The position numbers were made by a program, and so were the translations under genes. From positions 558,001 through 622,000 of the forward strand of contig JACJYG010000006.1 of assembly GCA_020636215.1 (NCBI GenBank): a stretch of 64,000 bases of DNA, given 5' to 3'. The notes under the pieces were generated by a model. That model saw nothing but the letters and a program-made list of their open reading frames with translations. It was not told the DNA's origin and searched no databases. The DNA is from Lewinellaceae bacterium. GTDB lineage: Bacteria; Bacteroidota; Bacteroidia; Chitinophagales; Saprospiraceae. Positions 36,244-44,227 of the stretch are shown one piece after another. The first letter of the stretch is position 1. Each line of letters begins with the position of its first letter.

Positions 36244-36923
36244 AGGATCTGGCCGTTTACCACCTTTCTGATGAGGTGTCGTTTTCTCTTTAAGATCGTA
36301 TCTACCGAGCGCCCGGGATGGTATTGGTGAAAAAAGCCCGGCTCCCGTTGGTTCTCGAATGCCAAACCGGTGGCTTTTACCTTTCGGAAAAAAGCCTGGT
36401 CCTCATCGTATGGACTTTGATAATGAGGAGGGCAGGGCCATTGGCCAGCTTGCAGGAAGACTTCCCTGGGCATAAAAACATTGCCTTTCCCGCCGTCACA
36501 CCAAAAACCAAGCGTGTGGCCCGGATTCAGGAAATAAAAGCAAATGGGATAATAAGCCTTCTGCCTTTTCAGGCAACGCAATCCATTCTGAATAATGGAA
36601 GGCGGAAGGATCATATCTGCATCCAGGAAAAAGAGAAAATCCCCTTTGGCTTTACTCGCGGCGAGGTTTCGCCCCAGGCCGTTGTGATAGCTTTTGCCGG
36701 TGGCCAGAATGTTTAGGTAGGGTATTCCCTCCAATGCTTGCCCTATCCATTCTTCCAATGGCCAGTCCGTCGACCCGAAATCACTGATGAGGACTTCTGT
36801 TTCCAGGCCTGGAGGGAGGGCATTTTTTAAGGAGGCCAGGCATTGGGGCAGGAAAAAGGCGTACTCCTGATTGGGCAACAGTACTTTTGAGCGGTTCCTG
36901 ACAGTTATGCAAATAGATAACAT
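36240..36923 (-). CDS. Family 2 glycosyltransferase
   Basis: This is a 227-residue GT2 enzyme. It begins MLSICITVRNRSKVLLP, the classic nucleotide-binding opening strand, and contains VLISDFGSTDWPLEEW (the first acidic motif) and the metal-binding FLFFLDADMILPPSII (about 95-110). The C-terminal region YDEDQAFFRKVKATG matches the (Q/E)DxxFxxR-type catalytic loop. It shares a 4-bp overlap with its downstream partner and lies 5 bp from the next upstream gene's stop at 36929, so it is in one transcript with them. No membrane helices are seen. Substrate unknown. Confidence 0.82.
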   Translation of the reverse strand: MLSICITVRNRSKVLLPNQEYAFFLPQCLASLKNALPPGLETEVLISDFGSTDWPLEEWIGQALEGIPYLNILATGKSYHNGLGRNLAASKAKGDFLFFLDADMILPPSIIQNGLRCLKRQKAYYPICFYFLNPGHTLGFWCDGGKGNVFMPREVFLQAGQWPCPPHYQSPYDEDQAFFRKVKATGLAFENQREPGFFHQYHPGRSVDTILKRKRHLIRKVVNGQIL

Positions 36924-36928
36924 TTCGA

Positions 36929-37618
36929 CTATTTCGAATTTAGCAATTGTAAGGCAGCTGCATAAGCTAGGTCGTTTTCACTCTTTTTTTTACGGTTTTC
37001 AGGTAATGTTTTGATTCGCCCGATCCGGTTGGGATGCTGGCGGATGTAATACAATACTTTCCTTACAACCGCTGGCGCCCCGAATCTCTTTTCAACGGCC
37101 ATGCGCCAGATTAGGTCCTCTCCACCCAGGTTGATGGATTCGTCAAAAGGGATGGCCCGGCCTTTTTCTGCATTGAACAGGCTGCCACCGAGGCTGAGCC
37201 CCGAAGCCCTTAAAGGTGCTTCCGGTTGCCGGGCCCATTGCGCGGAGATTTGCGCGCCTTCTCTTCGATGATAGCAATACACAATGGGGGCTCCCGACCT
37301 TATGATCATCCCGTACTGTTCTGCGATCCGGAAAACATTGGATACATCATCACTATCCTGCCAGGCTGCGTACCGGGTATCGCAGGCTTCCAGCAGCCGG
37401 TTTCGGGCATAACTGACCCCTCGGTTTGTCGCTCCCTCTATGATCTGATAAAGGGGAAAAGCCCGCGCTACCTCTACTGTCCCATCTTCGCTTCCATCAT
37501 CATAAACGACCGCCCTTATATTCGGATAGGTTTGTTTAAAAATACTTTCCAGGCATTCTCCAAGAAATTTTTCGCGGTTATAAGCAGGAATTAATATGCT
37601 GATAGGTTCTTGCTGCAT
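36929..37618 (-). CDS. Family 2 glycosyltransferase
   Basis: This 229-residue GT2 enzyme begins with the textbook ISILIPAYNREKFLGECL (about 6-23). VVYDDGSEDGTVEVA (about 36-50) binds the nucleotide, and AAWQDSDDVSN (about 88-98) is the metal site. ESINLGGEDLIWRMAVEK supplies the catalytic ED motif. It belongs to the minus-strand cluster, 15 bp downstream of the sialyltransferase-like gene and 5 bp upstream of the next GT2 gene. Full domain length is present and there are no signs of decay. The sugar transferred cannot be inferred. Confidence 0.88.
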   Translation of the reverse strand: MQQEPISILIPAYNREKFLGECLESIFKQTYPNIRAVVYDDGSEDGTVEVARAFPLYQIIEGATNRGVSYARNRLLEACDTRYAAWQDSDDVSNVFRIAEQYGMIIRSGAPIVYCYHRREGAQISAQWARQPEAPLRASGLSLGGSLFNAEKGRAIPFDESINLGGEDLIWRMAVEKRFGAPAVVRKVLYYIRQHPNRIGRIKTLPENRKKKSENDLAYAAALQLLNSK

Positions 37619-37633
37619 GATTTCTGCAAAAAG

Positions 37634-38209
37634 TTAAAAAAAACTTAGCCGGCCGGTTCCCGCTAGTTGCTGGAAATACTGCTTTTCCAGTTCAGGCGAA
37701 TGCCAGCGGTGGGCTATTGGATGTTTGCCCTTTTGGGGGTCGTAAAAATTGTTCGTTTCAAAGAAGTCAAAACCAGTGGCTGCCAGCTTTTTCAGGCCAA
37801 TGTATTTGAGGAAAAAATAAATGGTAACCAGGCCGGTGGAAGGATAAAGGGAAATGCCGGCATCTTTTTTTGCGGCCTCCCAGTTTTCCATGTTCCACCG
37901 AAGGAAAACCGGTTCCATTTGAGGGTGAATGTGCGTTTCATTATTCAGCCGAAGGGCATAGGCCGGCTTGAAGAGCTGGTATTCTATTGGTTGTTGTGCG
38001 AGCTTGTTAAAAGCGCATACCCAAATATCGGTTCGCATTCCTGTAGCGGCAGCCCATTCCTTTCTTGGATAGCCGTGGTTCATCCGCACCACTATATCAA
38101 AACCATCAATAAAGTCGCCATTATTGGTTTCCAGCAGGCTGCTGCTGTTACCCACTACCACCACCGACTTGTCCAGGCAGTAGGCTTGTATAATTGCTTT
38201 AATGCCCAT
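37634..38209 (-). CDS. Sialyltransferase-like glycosyltransferase (GT29 type)
   Basis: This 191-residue protein has the opening SVVVVGNSSSLLETNNGDFI followed by GFDIVVRMNHG, which resembles the L-type motif (nucleotide-sugar binding) of family 29 sialyltransferases. The later YPSTGLVTIYFFLKYIG and ATGFDFFE resemble the S-type and C-terminal motifs. True GT29 enzymes transfer CMP-activated nonulosonic acids; here the donor is inferred only. Its ATG at 38209 lies inside the end of the upstream 795-codon gene (11-bp overlap), so the two are coupled. Two related Rossmann-like segments occur inside that larger neighbour, so the cluster carries this fold three times. Confidence 0.65.
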   Translation of the reverse strand: MGIKAIIQAYCLDKSVVVVGNSSSLLETNNGDFIDGFDIVVRMNHGYPRKEWAAATGMRTDIWVCAFNKLAQQPIEYQLFKPAYALRLNNETHIHPQMEPVFLRWNMENWEAAKKDAGISLYPSTGLVTIYFFLKYIGLKKLAATGFDFFETNNFYDPQKGKHPIAHRWHSPELEKQYFQQLAGTGRLSFF

Positions 38210-40586
38210 GCCGGAGAACCTTTAGGTTTACTTCTGAGCTCAAATTCCTGAGCCTGACCCCCTGCCTGCCAAGGTTTTGCGCCAGCCACTCCTCCCCCTG
38301 CCTATGTTTCCGGTTCGCGTTCCAGTCCTGTTGCCCGTAGGCCGGGTAATATTTCGAATCAAAATGCACCTTGCCCCCGGGAAATAACTGGTAATCCATT
38401 CCGATCAGGAAAATATTCCGGGCGCCCATGTAAGCCGCCAGATGGATGGCAGAATGCGTGGTGGTCGACCAGGTAAAGATCCGGGCGTCGGCCTGGAGGC
38501 TGAGGTTTTTTCGGGCCAGGCTTTTTTCCTTTGGGTCCTGAATAGGGTACACCAGGACTTCAGGGTTGTCTGGCGGGATCCGGTTTTTATATTTTATCTG
38601 GCTTGGCTGTCTATACCACTGAGGAACCAGGCTTTCCGGAAGTATCAGTTTCCGATTGTCCACTACTTCGCGAATGGCTTCGTATACTTCTATGACGTGT
38701 AAGAAGTGGTAATCGATATAGGGCATTTTTTCAAAGGCAAAGTTGATCCCGAAACAGAGTTCGTTGCGATAATCCTCCGGATTCACTTTAAGAATAGAAG
38801 GGCCGGTGCCGAAGATATAAATGTCCCTGCCGGCATAGTGGCGGAATAATTCAGAAATGGGGCGCCCTGTCAGATGGGGGGGGGCGGGTTCAGGTTTTGG
38901 AGAAAACTGCCCGCCTGGCTTGGCCGGTTTCAGGCGCCTGGCCCAGGGCGTCATACTGGCCTGAGGGGGCGGCGCCTGCCGGGCGACAACGGAAGAAATC
39001 AGCGGCGTTTGTTTTTCAGGCAGGATCTGGTTGTGTTGAAGAATATCGCTGTACGCCTTCATATACCGTTGGGCAAGGTGAGCCGGGTTCCAGTATTGCT
39101 CCATCCAGGCCCTGGCCTGGCGGCCCTTTTCGGACAAAAGTTCGGGCTGGCCGATATAGAAAGATAACCGGTTGTAAAGATCTTCCAGGCTGCTTTTCTC
39201 AAAAGGGTGGGTGTCTTGTCCGCTTGCCTCGCAGAGATAGCCCAGGGTTTTTTCATCGATGTTGTTAAACGTCAGGGCGCCCACTGAGCAGCCTTCTAGC
39301 GACTGGAGGTGGTAACTGCCTGTGACGCATTCATCAATACAGATGTGGGCGGTGCGTTTCTCTGCCATGCATTCTTCGTAGGGCCGGTTATTAAGGATGC
39401 AGATTTCAACCTTGCTCCCGAATTTATTTTTTATCCGTTCCAGGATTTGCCTGGTGGCGGCGCTGCCCTTATCCGCCCATCCACCTTTGACTTCCGTAGC
39501 CCAGGAATAAAAAATTTTTACTCTTCCGGTGGGTTTTTCCTCCGGCTGATACATCTCCTCCCAAATGTCAATGAGGTTGGGTACAATGTAGGCATCGGAA
39601 TAGTAGCGGGGGTGGTATTGAGCTATAACCAGTTTTCGGCCGTTAAAATGGCTATCGGTTTGAAAGGGGCGGTAACTATTGGGAGGAGAGTGGTACTGTA
39701 TGAGGTTGGGCTTCCCCTTGATGTTCGCCGGATAAACCCGTCGGTGGAAATGGATGAGGTCTGCCCAGTCGGCCAGTTCCTCCAGCCGCCTGGCTGTTGG
39801 GCTTACAATATCGTAATCCCAACGGAGGTTGTTCAGCGCCGGGCTTTTGAATTCTGCCTTCAAAACTGATTGCGACCTGATGGCGGTATATTTATTCAGG
39901 ATTTTACTAAGGTGGGCCGGCGCCCCTGCCAGGGGGGTCGAACACAGATGCAGGATACGCATGGAGAGGATAGCCCTCCAATCCTTTTTCGGGAAATGGG
40001 ATAGCCCGCTTTTCAGGTTGCAATTCAACACACCTGCCGAAGGGCAGTACCGAGAAATCTGTTCCGCGCATTGGTTTAATTTGGATTGGACATCATATTG
40101 GCTGCCCCGCAGGCGCTGGTCGTAATCCGTGTAGCGGTCGTACCATTTTGCATCTTTCCCTGCTTCGGAATACATATCTACCCCAAAGAGGAGGATCGTT
40201 TTTTCGGGAAAATATTTCTGTAGGAGTTGAAGCGCCCAGACGAGCGTATAATTGCCTTTCAGTTTTTCTTCGGAGCGGTTGAACCAGAAATCAATTTTTT
40301 CCCGGAGTTTTTCCGGTACCCGCCCCTTTTGAGCCAGGCAATAGGTTTCTTTGGGGTTTCGTGAAAAAAAATCTACCATAAAATCCGATACCCGCCGGTC
40401 CGACCACATGTTGAGATGGCCTTTAAGGTGTACCGGAGCATAGTTCATTGTAATGACGAAACATTGGGATTTAATGAGTTCAAAGTCTGCTCCGGAAAGG
40501 GTATGAATGGAATGACCAGACCCAAATAAGGCGATATAAGGCTGTGGAATGGTTAATGCTCCAATGTTTTTCATAGGGAAAGGCAA
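38199..40586 (-). CDS. Three-part glycan enzyme: Rossmann domain, GT4-like domain, second Rossmann domain
   Basis: This 795-residue protein has three segments. Residues 1-210 begin ALFGSGHSIHTLSGADFELI and resemble DUF115 / GT29-like Rossmann proteins. Residues about 211-525 look like a GT-B enzyme: RILHLCSTPLAGAPAHLSKI opens the acceptor half, YSWATEVKGGW marks the donor half, and QSLEGCSVGALTF is the donor-binding loop. A Pro/Gln-rich linker follows, then residues about 570-795 with DIYIFGTGPSILKVN, again a GxGxS Rossmann start. The two outer domains are distant relatives of each other and of the next gene's product. The whole may build or cap a surface glycan. ATG at 40586 or 40574 could be used; the first is annotated. 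Confidence 0.65.
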   Translation of the reverse strand: MPFPMKNIGALTIPQPYIALFGSGHSIHTLSGADFELIKSQCFVITMNYAPVHLKGHLNMWSDRRVSDFMVDFFSRNPKETYCLAQKGRVPEKLREKIDFWFNRSEEKLKGNYTLVWALQLLQKYFPEKTILLFGVDMYSEAGKDAKWYDRYTDYDQRLRGSQYDVQSKLNQCAEQISRYCPSAGVLNCNLKSGLSHFPKKDWRAILSMRILHLCSTPLAGAPAHLSKILNKYTAIRSQSVLKAEFKSPALNNLRWDYDIVSPTARRLEELADWADLIHFHRRVYPANIKGKPNLIQYHSPPNSYRPFQTDSHFNGRKLVIAQYHPRYYSDAYIVPNLIDIWEEMYQPEEKPTGRVKIFYSWATEVKGGWADKGSAATRQILERIKNKFGSKVEICILNNRPYEECMAEKRTAHICIDECVTGSYHLQSLEGCSVGALTFNNIDEKTLGYLCEASGQDTHPFEKSSLEDLYNRLSFYIGQPELLSEKGRQARAWMEQYWNPAHLAQRYMKAYSDILQHNQILPEKQTPLISSVVARQAPPPQASMTPWARRLKPAKPGGQFSPKPEPAPPHLTGRPISELFRHYAGRDIYIFGTGPSILKVNPEDYRNELCFGINFAFEKMPYIDYHFLHVIEVYEAIREVVDNRKLILPESLVPQWYRQPSQIKYKNRIPPDNPEVLVYPIQDPKEKSLARKNLSLQADARIFTWSTTTHSAIHLAAYMGARNIFLIGMDYQLFPGGKVHFDSKYYPAYGQQDWNANRKHRQGEEWLAQNLGRQGVRLRNLSSEVNLKVLRHGH

Positions 40587-40637
40587 GAGGGTTAATTATT
40601 GGTGGAGCAAGAAAAAGCAGCGCTCTGGAAAAAGGGA

Positions 40638-40772
40638 TCAGATAACGGGGCTGTTCAGAAAAAAGTGTCAACAGCCGTATAAAAGCCCCGTCATCAGGTC
40701 AACTTTGAACCTTAAACCATCCGTCCGTCCGTATATTCAGCCGAATAAACTTTGAACAGTCCCTCAGATAAC
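40638..40772. mobile_element. 117-bp MITE with 9-bp target-site duplication
   Basis: The element spans 40647-40763. Its ends are inverted repeats: GGGGCTGTTCA on the left and TGAACAGTCCC on the right, matching 10 of 11 bases. It is flanked on both sides by the same 9-bp direct repeat TCAGATAAC (40638-40646 and 40764-40772). It encodes no transposase and contains an internal hairpin (GGCTGTT...AACAGCC). This is the form of a miniature inverted-repeat transposable element mobilised by a transposase elsewhere. Families that make 8-9 bp duplications include IS1, IS256 and ISAs1; I cannot assign one. The exact duplication argues for fairly recent insertion upstream of the glycosyltransferase cluster. 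Confidence 0.8.
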
Positions 40773-40848
40773 CCTTAGAGCGATCGCTTGCTGACAGTGT
40801 TTAATTTAAGTTTTTCTTATGAGAATTGCACCTATCGGATTGGAAAAT

Positions 40849-41346
40849 TCACCTCCTCCCCAAATCCATCACCCAATACACCCCCTTCCGCGCTGCCCCC
40901 ATCTCCGTATAATCCTTGCTCATCATATTCTCGCAATGCCCCGGGCTATCTTTCCAGCCCTGCACTACGGAAGCGATATCGGGATAGCCCCAAGCAATGT
41001 TCTCTCCGATGCTGCGCCAGGGATATCCGGTAGCGCTTATCCTCCCTGACATGCTGCTGCCATCGGAGCCATCGTGGTCAAAGAAATCATTGTTGTACAT
41101 GTCATTGGCGTGGCGGCGGGCCGCCTGTTCCAGTTGGGCGTTCCACGCAAGGGGTGGGGCAGGGGGCATCTGCCGGCTGCCGCAGCGGCAGCCACTAGCC
41201 CGAAGGGCATTAACCTCTTCCAGCATCTGGACGGCAAATGCAGAAGGCGCTTCAGCCGAAATTTCCGGAGCCGGGCTTTCCGGTTCGGGTGGAGTACAAT
41301 TCCAAAGGGCAAAGGTGAGCAACAAAGCGAGGAGCATACGGGCCAT
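40849..41346 (-). CDS. CAP-domain (SCP/PR-1) lipoprotein
   Basis: This 165-residue protein has a short hydrophobic leader and lipobox-like FALWNC (Cys17), suggesting attachment to the outer or inner membrane. The CAP domain runs from about residue 38 to the end. LEEVNALRASGCRCG, AARRHANDMYNNDFFDHDG, SIGENIAWG and SPGHCENMMS are the conserved helices and metal-pocket motifs. Bacterial CAP proteins are extracytoplasmic; their activity is mostly unknown and some bind lipids or degrade peptides. It is a stand-alone gene between the MITE and a 370-bp spacer. No close partner gene is evident. Confidence 0.88.
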   Translation of the reverse strand: MARMLLALLLTFALWNCTPPEPESPAPEISAEAPSAFAVQMLEEVNALRASGCRCGSRQMPPAPPLAWNAQLEQAARRHANDMYNNDFFDHDGSDGSSMSGRISATGYPWRSIGENIAWGYPDIASVVQGWKDSPGHCENMMSKDYTEMGAARKGVYWVMDLGRR

Positions 41347-41715
41347 ATTTTGAAAAGATTGAAGTGTTCCTTCAATTATCGCTTTATGAGGGGCATTTAT
41401 TTCAGGGAGTGTTCGAGTATTTGGGTATTCGTGTGTTTGAGTTTCCTAAAGTTCTCAAACTTGCCTGGACCGGGCCCACTTCCCAAACACTCGCTCCTGC
41501 ATCGTGCAAACCATAAACCCCTGGCAATCCGGATGTGGGCAAACTAAATGCCGGGAACTTGCAGTTGGACGTGGAGTAGAACTTCGGAGATTGACAAAAA
41601 TCAGCGCCAGTCATGACGAAAATCAGTCCTTTATTGGAAAAACCAGCTTAGGTAAGGATGATATCCCTCTCCTTTTTTCAAAAGGAGGCTTTTACCAACC
41701 ACAAAAACCATTGTC
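41347..41715. other. Intergenic spacer between divergent CAP and BsuPI genes
   Basis: This 369-bp spacer lies between divergently read genes, so it should hold two promoters. It holds a pair of 13-bp direct repeats (listed separately) and a short perfect hairpin CTCCTTTT-TTC-AAAAGGAG at 41669-41687, just upstream of the BsuPI-domain gene. No convincing coding frame or RNA gene is seen. The CAACTTGCAGTTGG-type stretches nearby look like chance pairings. Confidence 0.6.
41592..41626 (+). promoter_or_regulatory. Two 13-bp direct repeats spaced 22 bp, candidate operator
   Basis: TGACAAAAATCAG (41592-41604) recurs as TGACGAAAATCAG (41614-41626) with one mismatch. The 22-bp offset is about two helical turns, which would place two bound regulators on the same face of the DNA. 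The pair lies about 90 bp upstream of the BsuPI-domain gene. Binding factor unknown. Confidence 0.4.
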
Positions 41716-42414
41716 ATGAAAGACAAACTTCAAAAAATTTTCGAAGGCTACTTCTTTGCCAAACTGGAGCGCCTGGGGTCTAAATCGGAGGGGCCGGAAT
41801 ATTACCTGCAAATGATGGATGGCAAGGAGCTACTGGTTTTCAAAAAAGTAGAAGCCTGGGAGGAAGACCCCGTTTTGGAGGAGTTCCTGGGTGAACGCGT
41901 TGAAATCTTTGGAGAATGGAAGGAAACGGGTATGGAGTACATCAAGATAAAGCTGGCCTCTCAACCCTGGAAACAATTGAACGTAGCTATTCAAACCGGC
42001 CTGCCCAATGACATCCTTTGGGTGGCGCGGGAGCCGGGCCCGAAAGAGGTTCGCTTTCCGCAACCCTTACGTAGTATAAGCCTGGCCCTTGAAGTAGAGT
42101 GGCCTTACCGCAGCATCTGGCGCGGAGAATGCCCCAGCGCTCAGTTGTTCGACTTCTGGCTCTATGGCCCCGATGGGCGCGAACTGTGGCAATGGAGTGA
42201 AGGCATGATTTTTGTCAATGAGCCCACCAAGGTGGAAGTACCGGGCGGAGCACCCCGCTCTGCAAAAGTTCAATGGTTTTTTTATGATCGCGCCATCCCC
42301 GCCGCCGGGGAGTACCTCATTCGGGCTATCTTCCTGCCCAGCGGACAGCAAGTAGAGAAAACCTTTGAGGTGAAGTTTGCGGTTATGAAGGAAAGTGTTG
42401 CCAGTTATCAGTAG
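41716..42414 (+). CDS. Protein with BsuPI-like (proteinase-inhibitor fold) C-terminal domain
   Basis: This 232-residue cytoplasmic-looking protein has no signal peptide. Residues 1-85 form an OB-like or small beta domain (FFAKLERLGSKSE, EEFLGERVEIFGEW) of unknown role. Residues about 110-225 resemble the BsuPI domain: FDFWLYGPDGRELWQWSEGM with following FVNEP, and a closing AAGEYLIRAIF strand. BsuPI was first described as an intracellular proteinase inhibitor of Bacillus; in most genomes the domain's role is unknown. The ATG at 41716 follows a small hairpin and the tandem operator-like repeats. The stop lies in one arm of a long inverted repeat shared with the opposing gene. Confidence 0.65.
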   Translation: MKDKLQKIFEGYFFAKLERLGSKSEGPEYYLQMMDGKELLVFKKVEAWEEDPVLEEFLGERVEIFGEWKETGMEYIKIKLASQPWKQLNVAIQTGLPNDILWVAREPGPKEVRFPQPLRSISLALEVEWPYRSIWRGECPSAQLFDFWLYGPDGRELWQWSEGMIFVNEPTKVEVPGGAPRSAKVQWFFYDRAIPAAGEYLIRAIFLPSGQQVEKTFEVKFAVMKESVASYQ

Positions 42415-42639
42415 GCAGAACCCTAGAAGGCTTAGCGTTTCAGGTTTTTACCCGGCCGATTCCGACGGTTATCAGGGTAGGACGAGACAAGTTTCAGGGT
42501 TTAAGGTTAGGGCTAAGCGAAGCCTCCACGAGAACCATAAACCATAAACCATAAACCAGAAACCACCCCGTCCTCTCCATACCCGTCTGGATCAGCCAGG
42601 TAAAAAACCTGAAACCTCCTAAGGTTCTGTCCACTGCCT
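42413..42639. repeat. Imperfect long inverted repeat between convergent genes
   Basis: The left arm (42413-42451, AGGCAGAACC...TTTCAGGTTTTTAC) is complementary, with a few mismatches and a 6-base gap, to the right arm (42600-42639). The arms enclose about 150 bp that contain a short tandem repeat. The structure separates the convergent stops of the BsuPI-domain and cytochrome peroxidase genes. It could be a decayed small mobile element or serve as a bidirectional terminator. Confidence 0.5.
42534..42561. repeat. Short tandem repeat of ACCATAA
   Basis: Three perfect copies of the heptamer ACCATAA are followed by one altered copy (ACCAGAA). It lies between the arms of the long inverted repeat. 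The same ACCATAA core appears once near 41510 in the neighbouring spacer. Confidence 0.7.
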
Positions 42640-42643
42640 AATG

Positions 42644-43996
42644 CTACTCACATCCCAGATCCTGCCGGGAAACCGGGTCGTTATTGGGGAAGCATTGCCC
42701 GGAGAGGATGCTGGTAGGTTGATAGCGCATCAGAGCCGGGTCATAGAGTGCATTTTCCAGGAAGGCTGTGATAGCGTCTATCTCTAGTTCTGTCAGGCCG
42801 AGGGGATGGAATTCAGGGGCCAGTTGGGCTTGTGGTACATCTGAATTTTCGGGGATGGCGTTATTTTTGTAAACCACTACATCCCTTATAGAGCGGAGGC
42901 TGGCGCCATGGCCAAAGAAGGGGGAGTCCTTCATGTTATACAATTGGGGCACCTTGAATTTGTACATATCTTTCGGGAGCCCGGTGAATCCGCCTCTACC
43001 CAGGTCCTCGGGAGAGTCAACGGCGGTTTTAAAGGTTTGCTCCGGACAATCAAAAAGGTCATTCATGCCGAGGGCATAGAAAGCCATGCTGTTTAAGGCC
43101 GGGCCAGTATGGCAGCTTACACAGTTTGCCTTGCCAAAGAATAGCAGGGCGCCTTCCTTTTCGACATCGTTCATAGCGTTATGCTCTCCTTTCAGCCAGC
43201 GTTGGAAGGGCGCCTGATTGGCCAGCAAGGTGCGCTCGTATGCGGCAATGGCCAGGCCGGCCGTTTCGGTAGTATAGCGCTTATCTTCCGGCCAGTCGGA
43301 AAAAGCCTGGTCGAACATATCCTTATAGCCGATTCCTTCCAGGAGGGTTTGATTGATGGCCATGCGATGCACACTGAGCCCGGCGATAGCCTGCGTTTCC
43401 AGGCCGTGATACCCCAGGTGGTTGACCGCCTTGGGTGTGCCGGCCGTCCAGTTTGATTCTGTACCGGCATTGACGCCCTGAGCACCGAACTGCCCGTTCC
43501 ACAACATTACAATCTGATAGGCGGCATTCATGGCGGAAGGTGATCGGATAGGTTGTACATCCAGGTCGATCACCTGATATTCGCTTGCCTTATGCCGGCC
43601 TTCTCCATTGGAACCGAAGCCTTCTCCTCCTTCCCCCATTCCCTGAAACCGATCGGCCTGGAAACCAGCGGAGGCAAAGTGGCAGGAAGAACAAGAATAA
43701 GTGCCTCTGCCCATTTCCATTTCGGGGTTCTGTGCGATACCGGTTTCATGATAAAGCAATTGCCCCAGCGCCACCTTCTCAGCTGTTAAGGGGTTGCGCG
43801 GATCTTGTGGGATGCGGTTCAGGTCGCCGGTGACGGGCATTCGATAATAAGCCAGGTCGCCGCGGGCGTGTTCGAGCAGTGCACTTTCGAGTGCTTCATC
43901 CAGCGGGTCATTCTGTGGCGCCGGGTCATCTTTTTTACAGGCAGTGAAAATAATCGCGATCATCATCATCGACAAAAGGTAATATCCATTGCGCAT
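42644..43996 (-). CDS. Di-haem cytochrome c peroxidase family lipoprotein (CcpA/MauG type)
   Basis: Starting at 43996, this is a 450-residue lipoprotein. It has a hydrophobic leader with lipobox IIFTAC (Cys20) followed by KKDDPAP, as in exported Bacteroidota lipoproteins. Two haem c sites are visible: CSSCH at 102-106 and CVSCH near residue 300, separated as in bacterial di-haem peroxidases. The region LGQLLYHETGIAQNP upstream of the first haem is characteristic. The enzyme reduces hydrogen peroxide using periplasmic electrons, though MauG-like oxidation chemistry cannot be excluded. The frame is open 57 codons further upstream, but the internal start gives a proper signal peptide. A -7 element is visible 113 bp upstream. 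Confidence 0.9.
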   Translation of the reverse strand: MRNGYYLLSMMMIAIIFTACKKDDPAPQNDPLDEALESALLEHARGDLAYYRMPVTGDLNRIPQDPRNPLTAEKVALGQLLYHETGIAQNPEMEMGRGTYSCSSCHFASAGFQADRFQGMGEGGEGFGSNGEGRHKASEYQVIDLDVQPIRSPSAMNAAYQIVMLWNGQFGAQGVNAGTESNWTAGTPKAVNHLGYHGLETQAIAGLSVHRMAINQTLLEGIGYKDMFDQAFSDWPEDKRYTTETAGLAIAAYERTLLANQAPFQRWLKGEHNAMNDVEKEGALLFFGKANCVSCHTGPALNSMAFYALGMNDLFDCPEQTFKTAVDSPEDLGRGGFTGLPKDMYKFKVPQLYNMKDSPFFGHGASLRSIRDVVVYKNNAIPENSDVPQAQLAPEFHPLGLTELEIDAITAFLENALYDPALMRYQPTSILSGQCFPNNDPVSRQDLGCE

Positions 43997-44108
43997 AACG
44001 ATTAGTTTTTGTTGATTGAAACTAAGTAAGAATATTGGCCAAGGGCTTCCTGAATAAAAAGACAGAGGGGGTGCGAAAGATCGGATCAATTGGTAAGGGC
44101 TCCAATAC

Positions 44109-44116
44109 CAAATGTA
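44109..44116 (-). promoter_or_regulatory. Candidate -7 element for the peroxidase gene
   Basis: On the minus strand this reads TACATTTG, an exact match to the Bacteroidota -7 consensus TAnnTTTG. No clean TTG lies 19 bp further upstream, so only half of the promoter is supported. It would give a leader of about 105 bases before the start at 43996. Confidence 0.4.
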
Positions 44117-44164
44117 GATATTATTCCCATTAATTGGTTCGGGCAGGCAAAAAAAAATAGTGCA

Positions 44165-44200
44165 CAAAAAAAGGGCGATAGCTATGACTGCTATCGCCCT
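44165..44200 (-). terminator. Intrinsic terminator of the infC-rpmI-rplT operon
   Basis: A perfect 11-bp stem (AGGGCGATAGC / GCTATCGCCCT) with a 7-base loop is followed, on the minus strand, by a run of seven T. It lies 28 bp beyond the rplT stop. Confidence 0.93.
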
Positions 44201-44227
44201 CAGTAGGTATTATATCTTTAATTCAGC

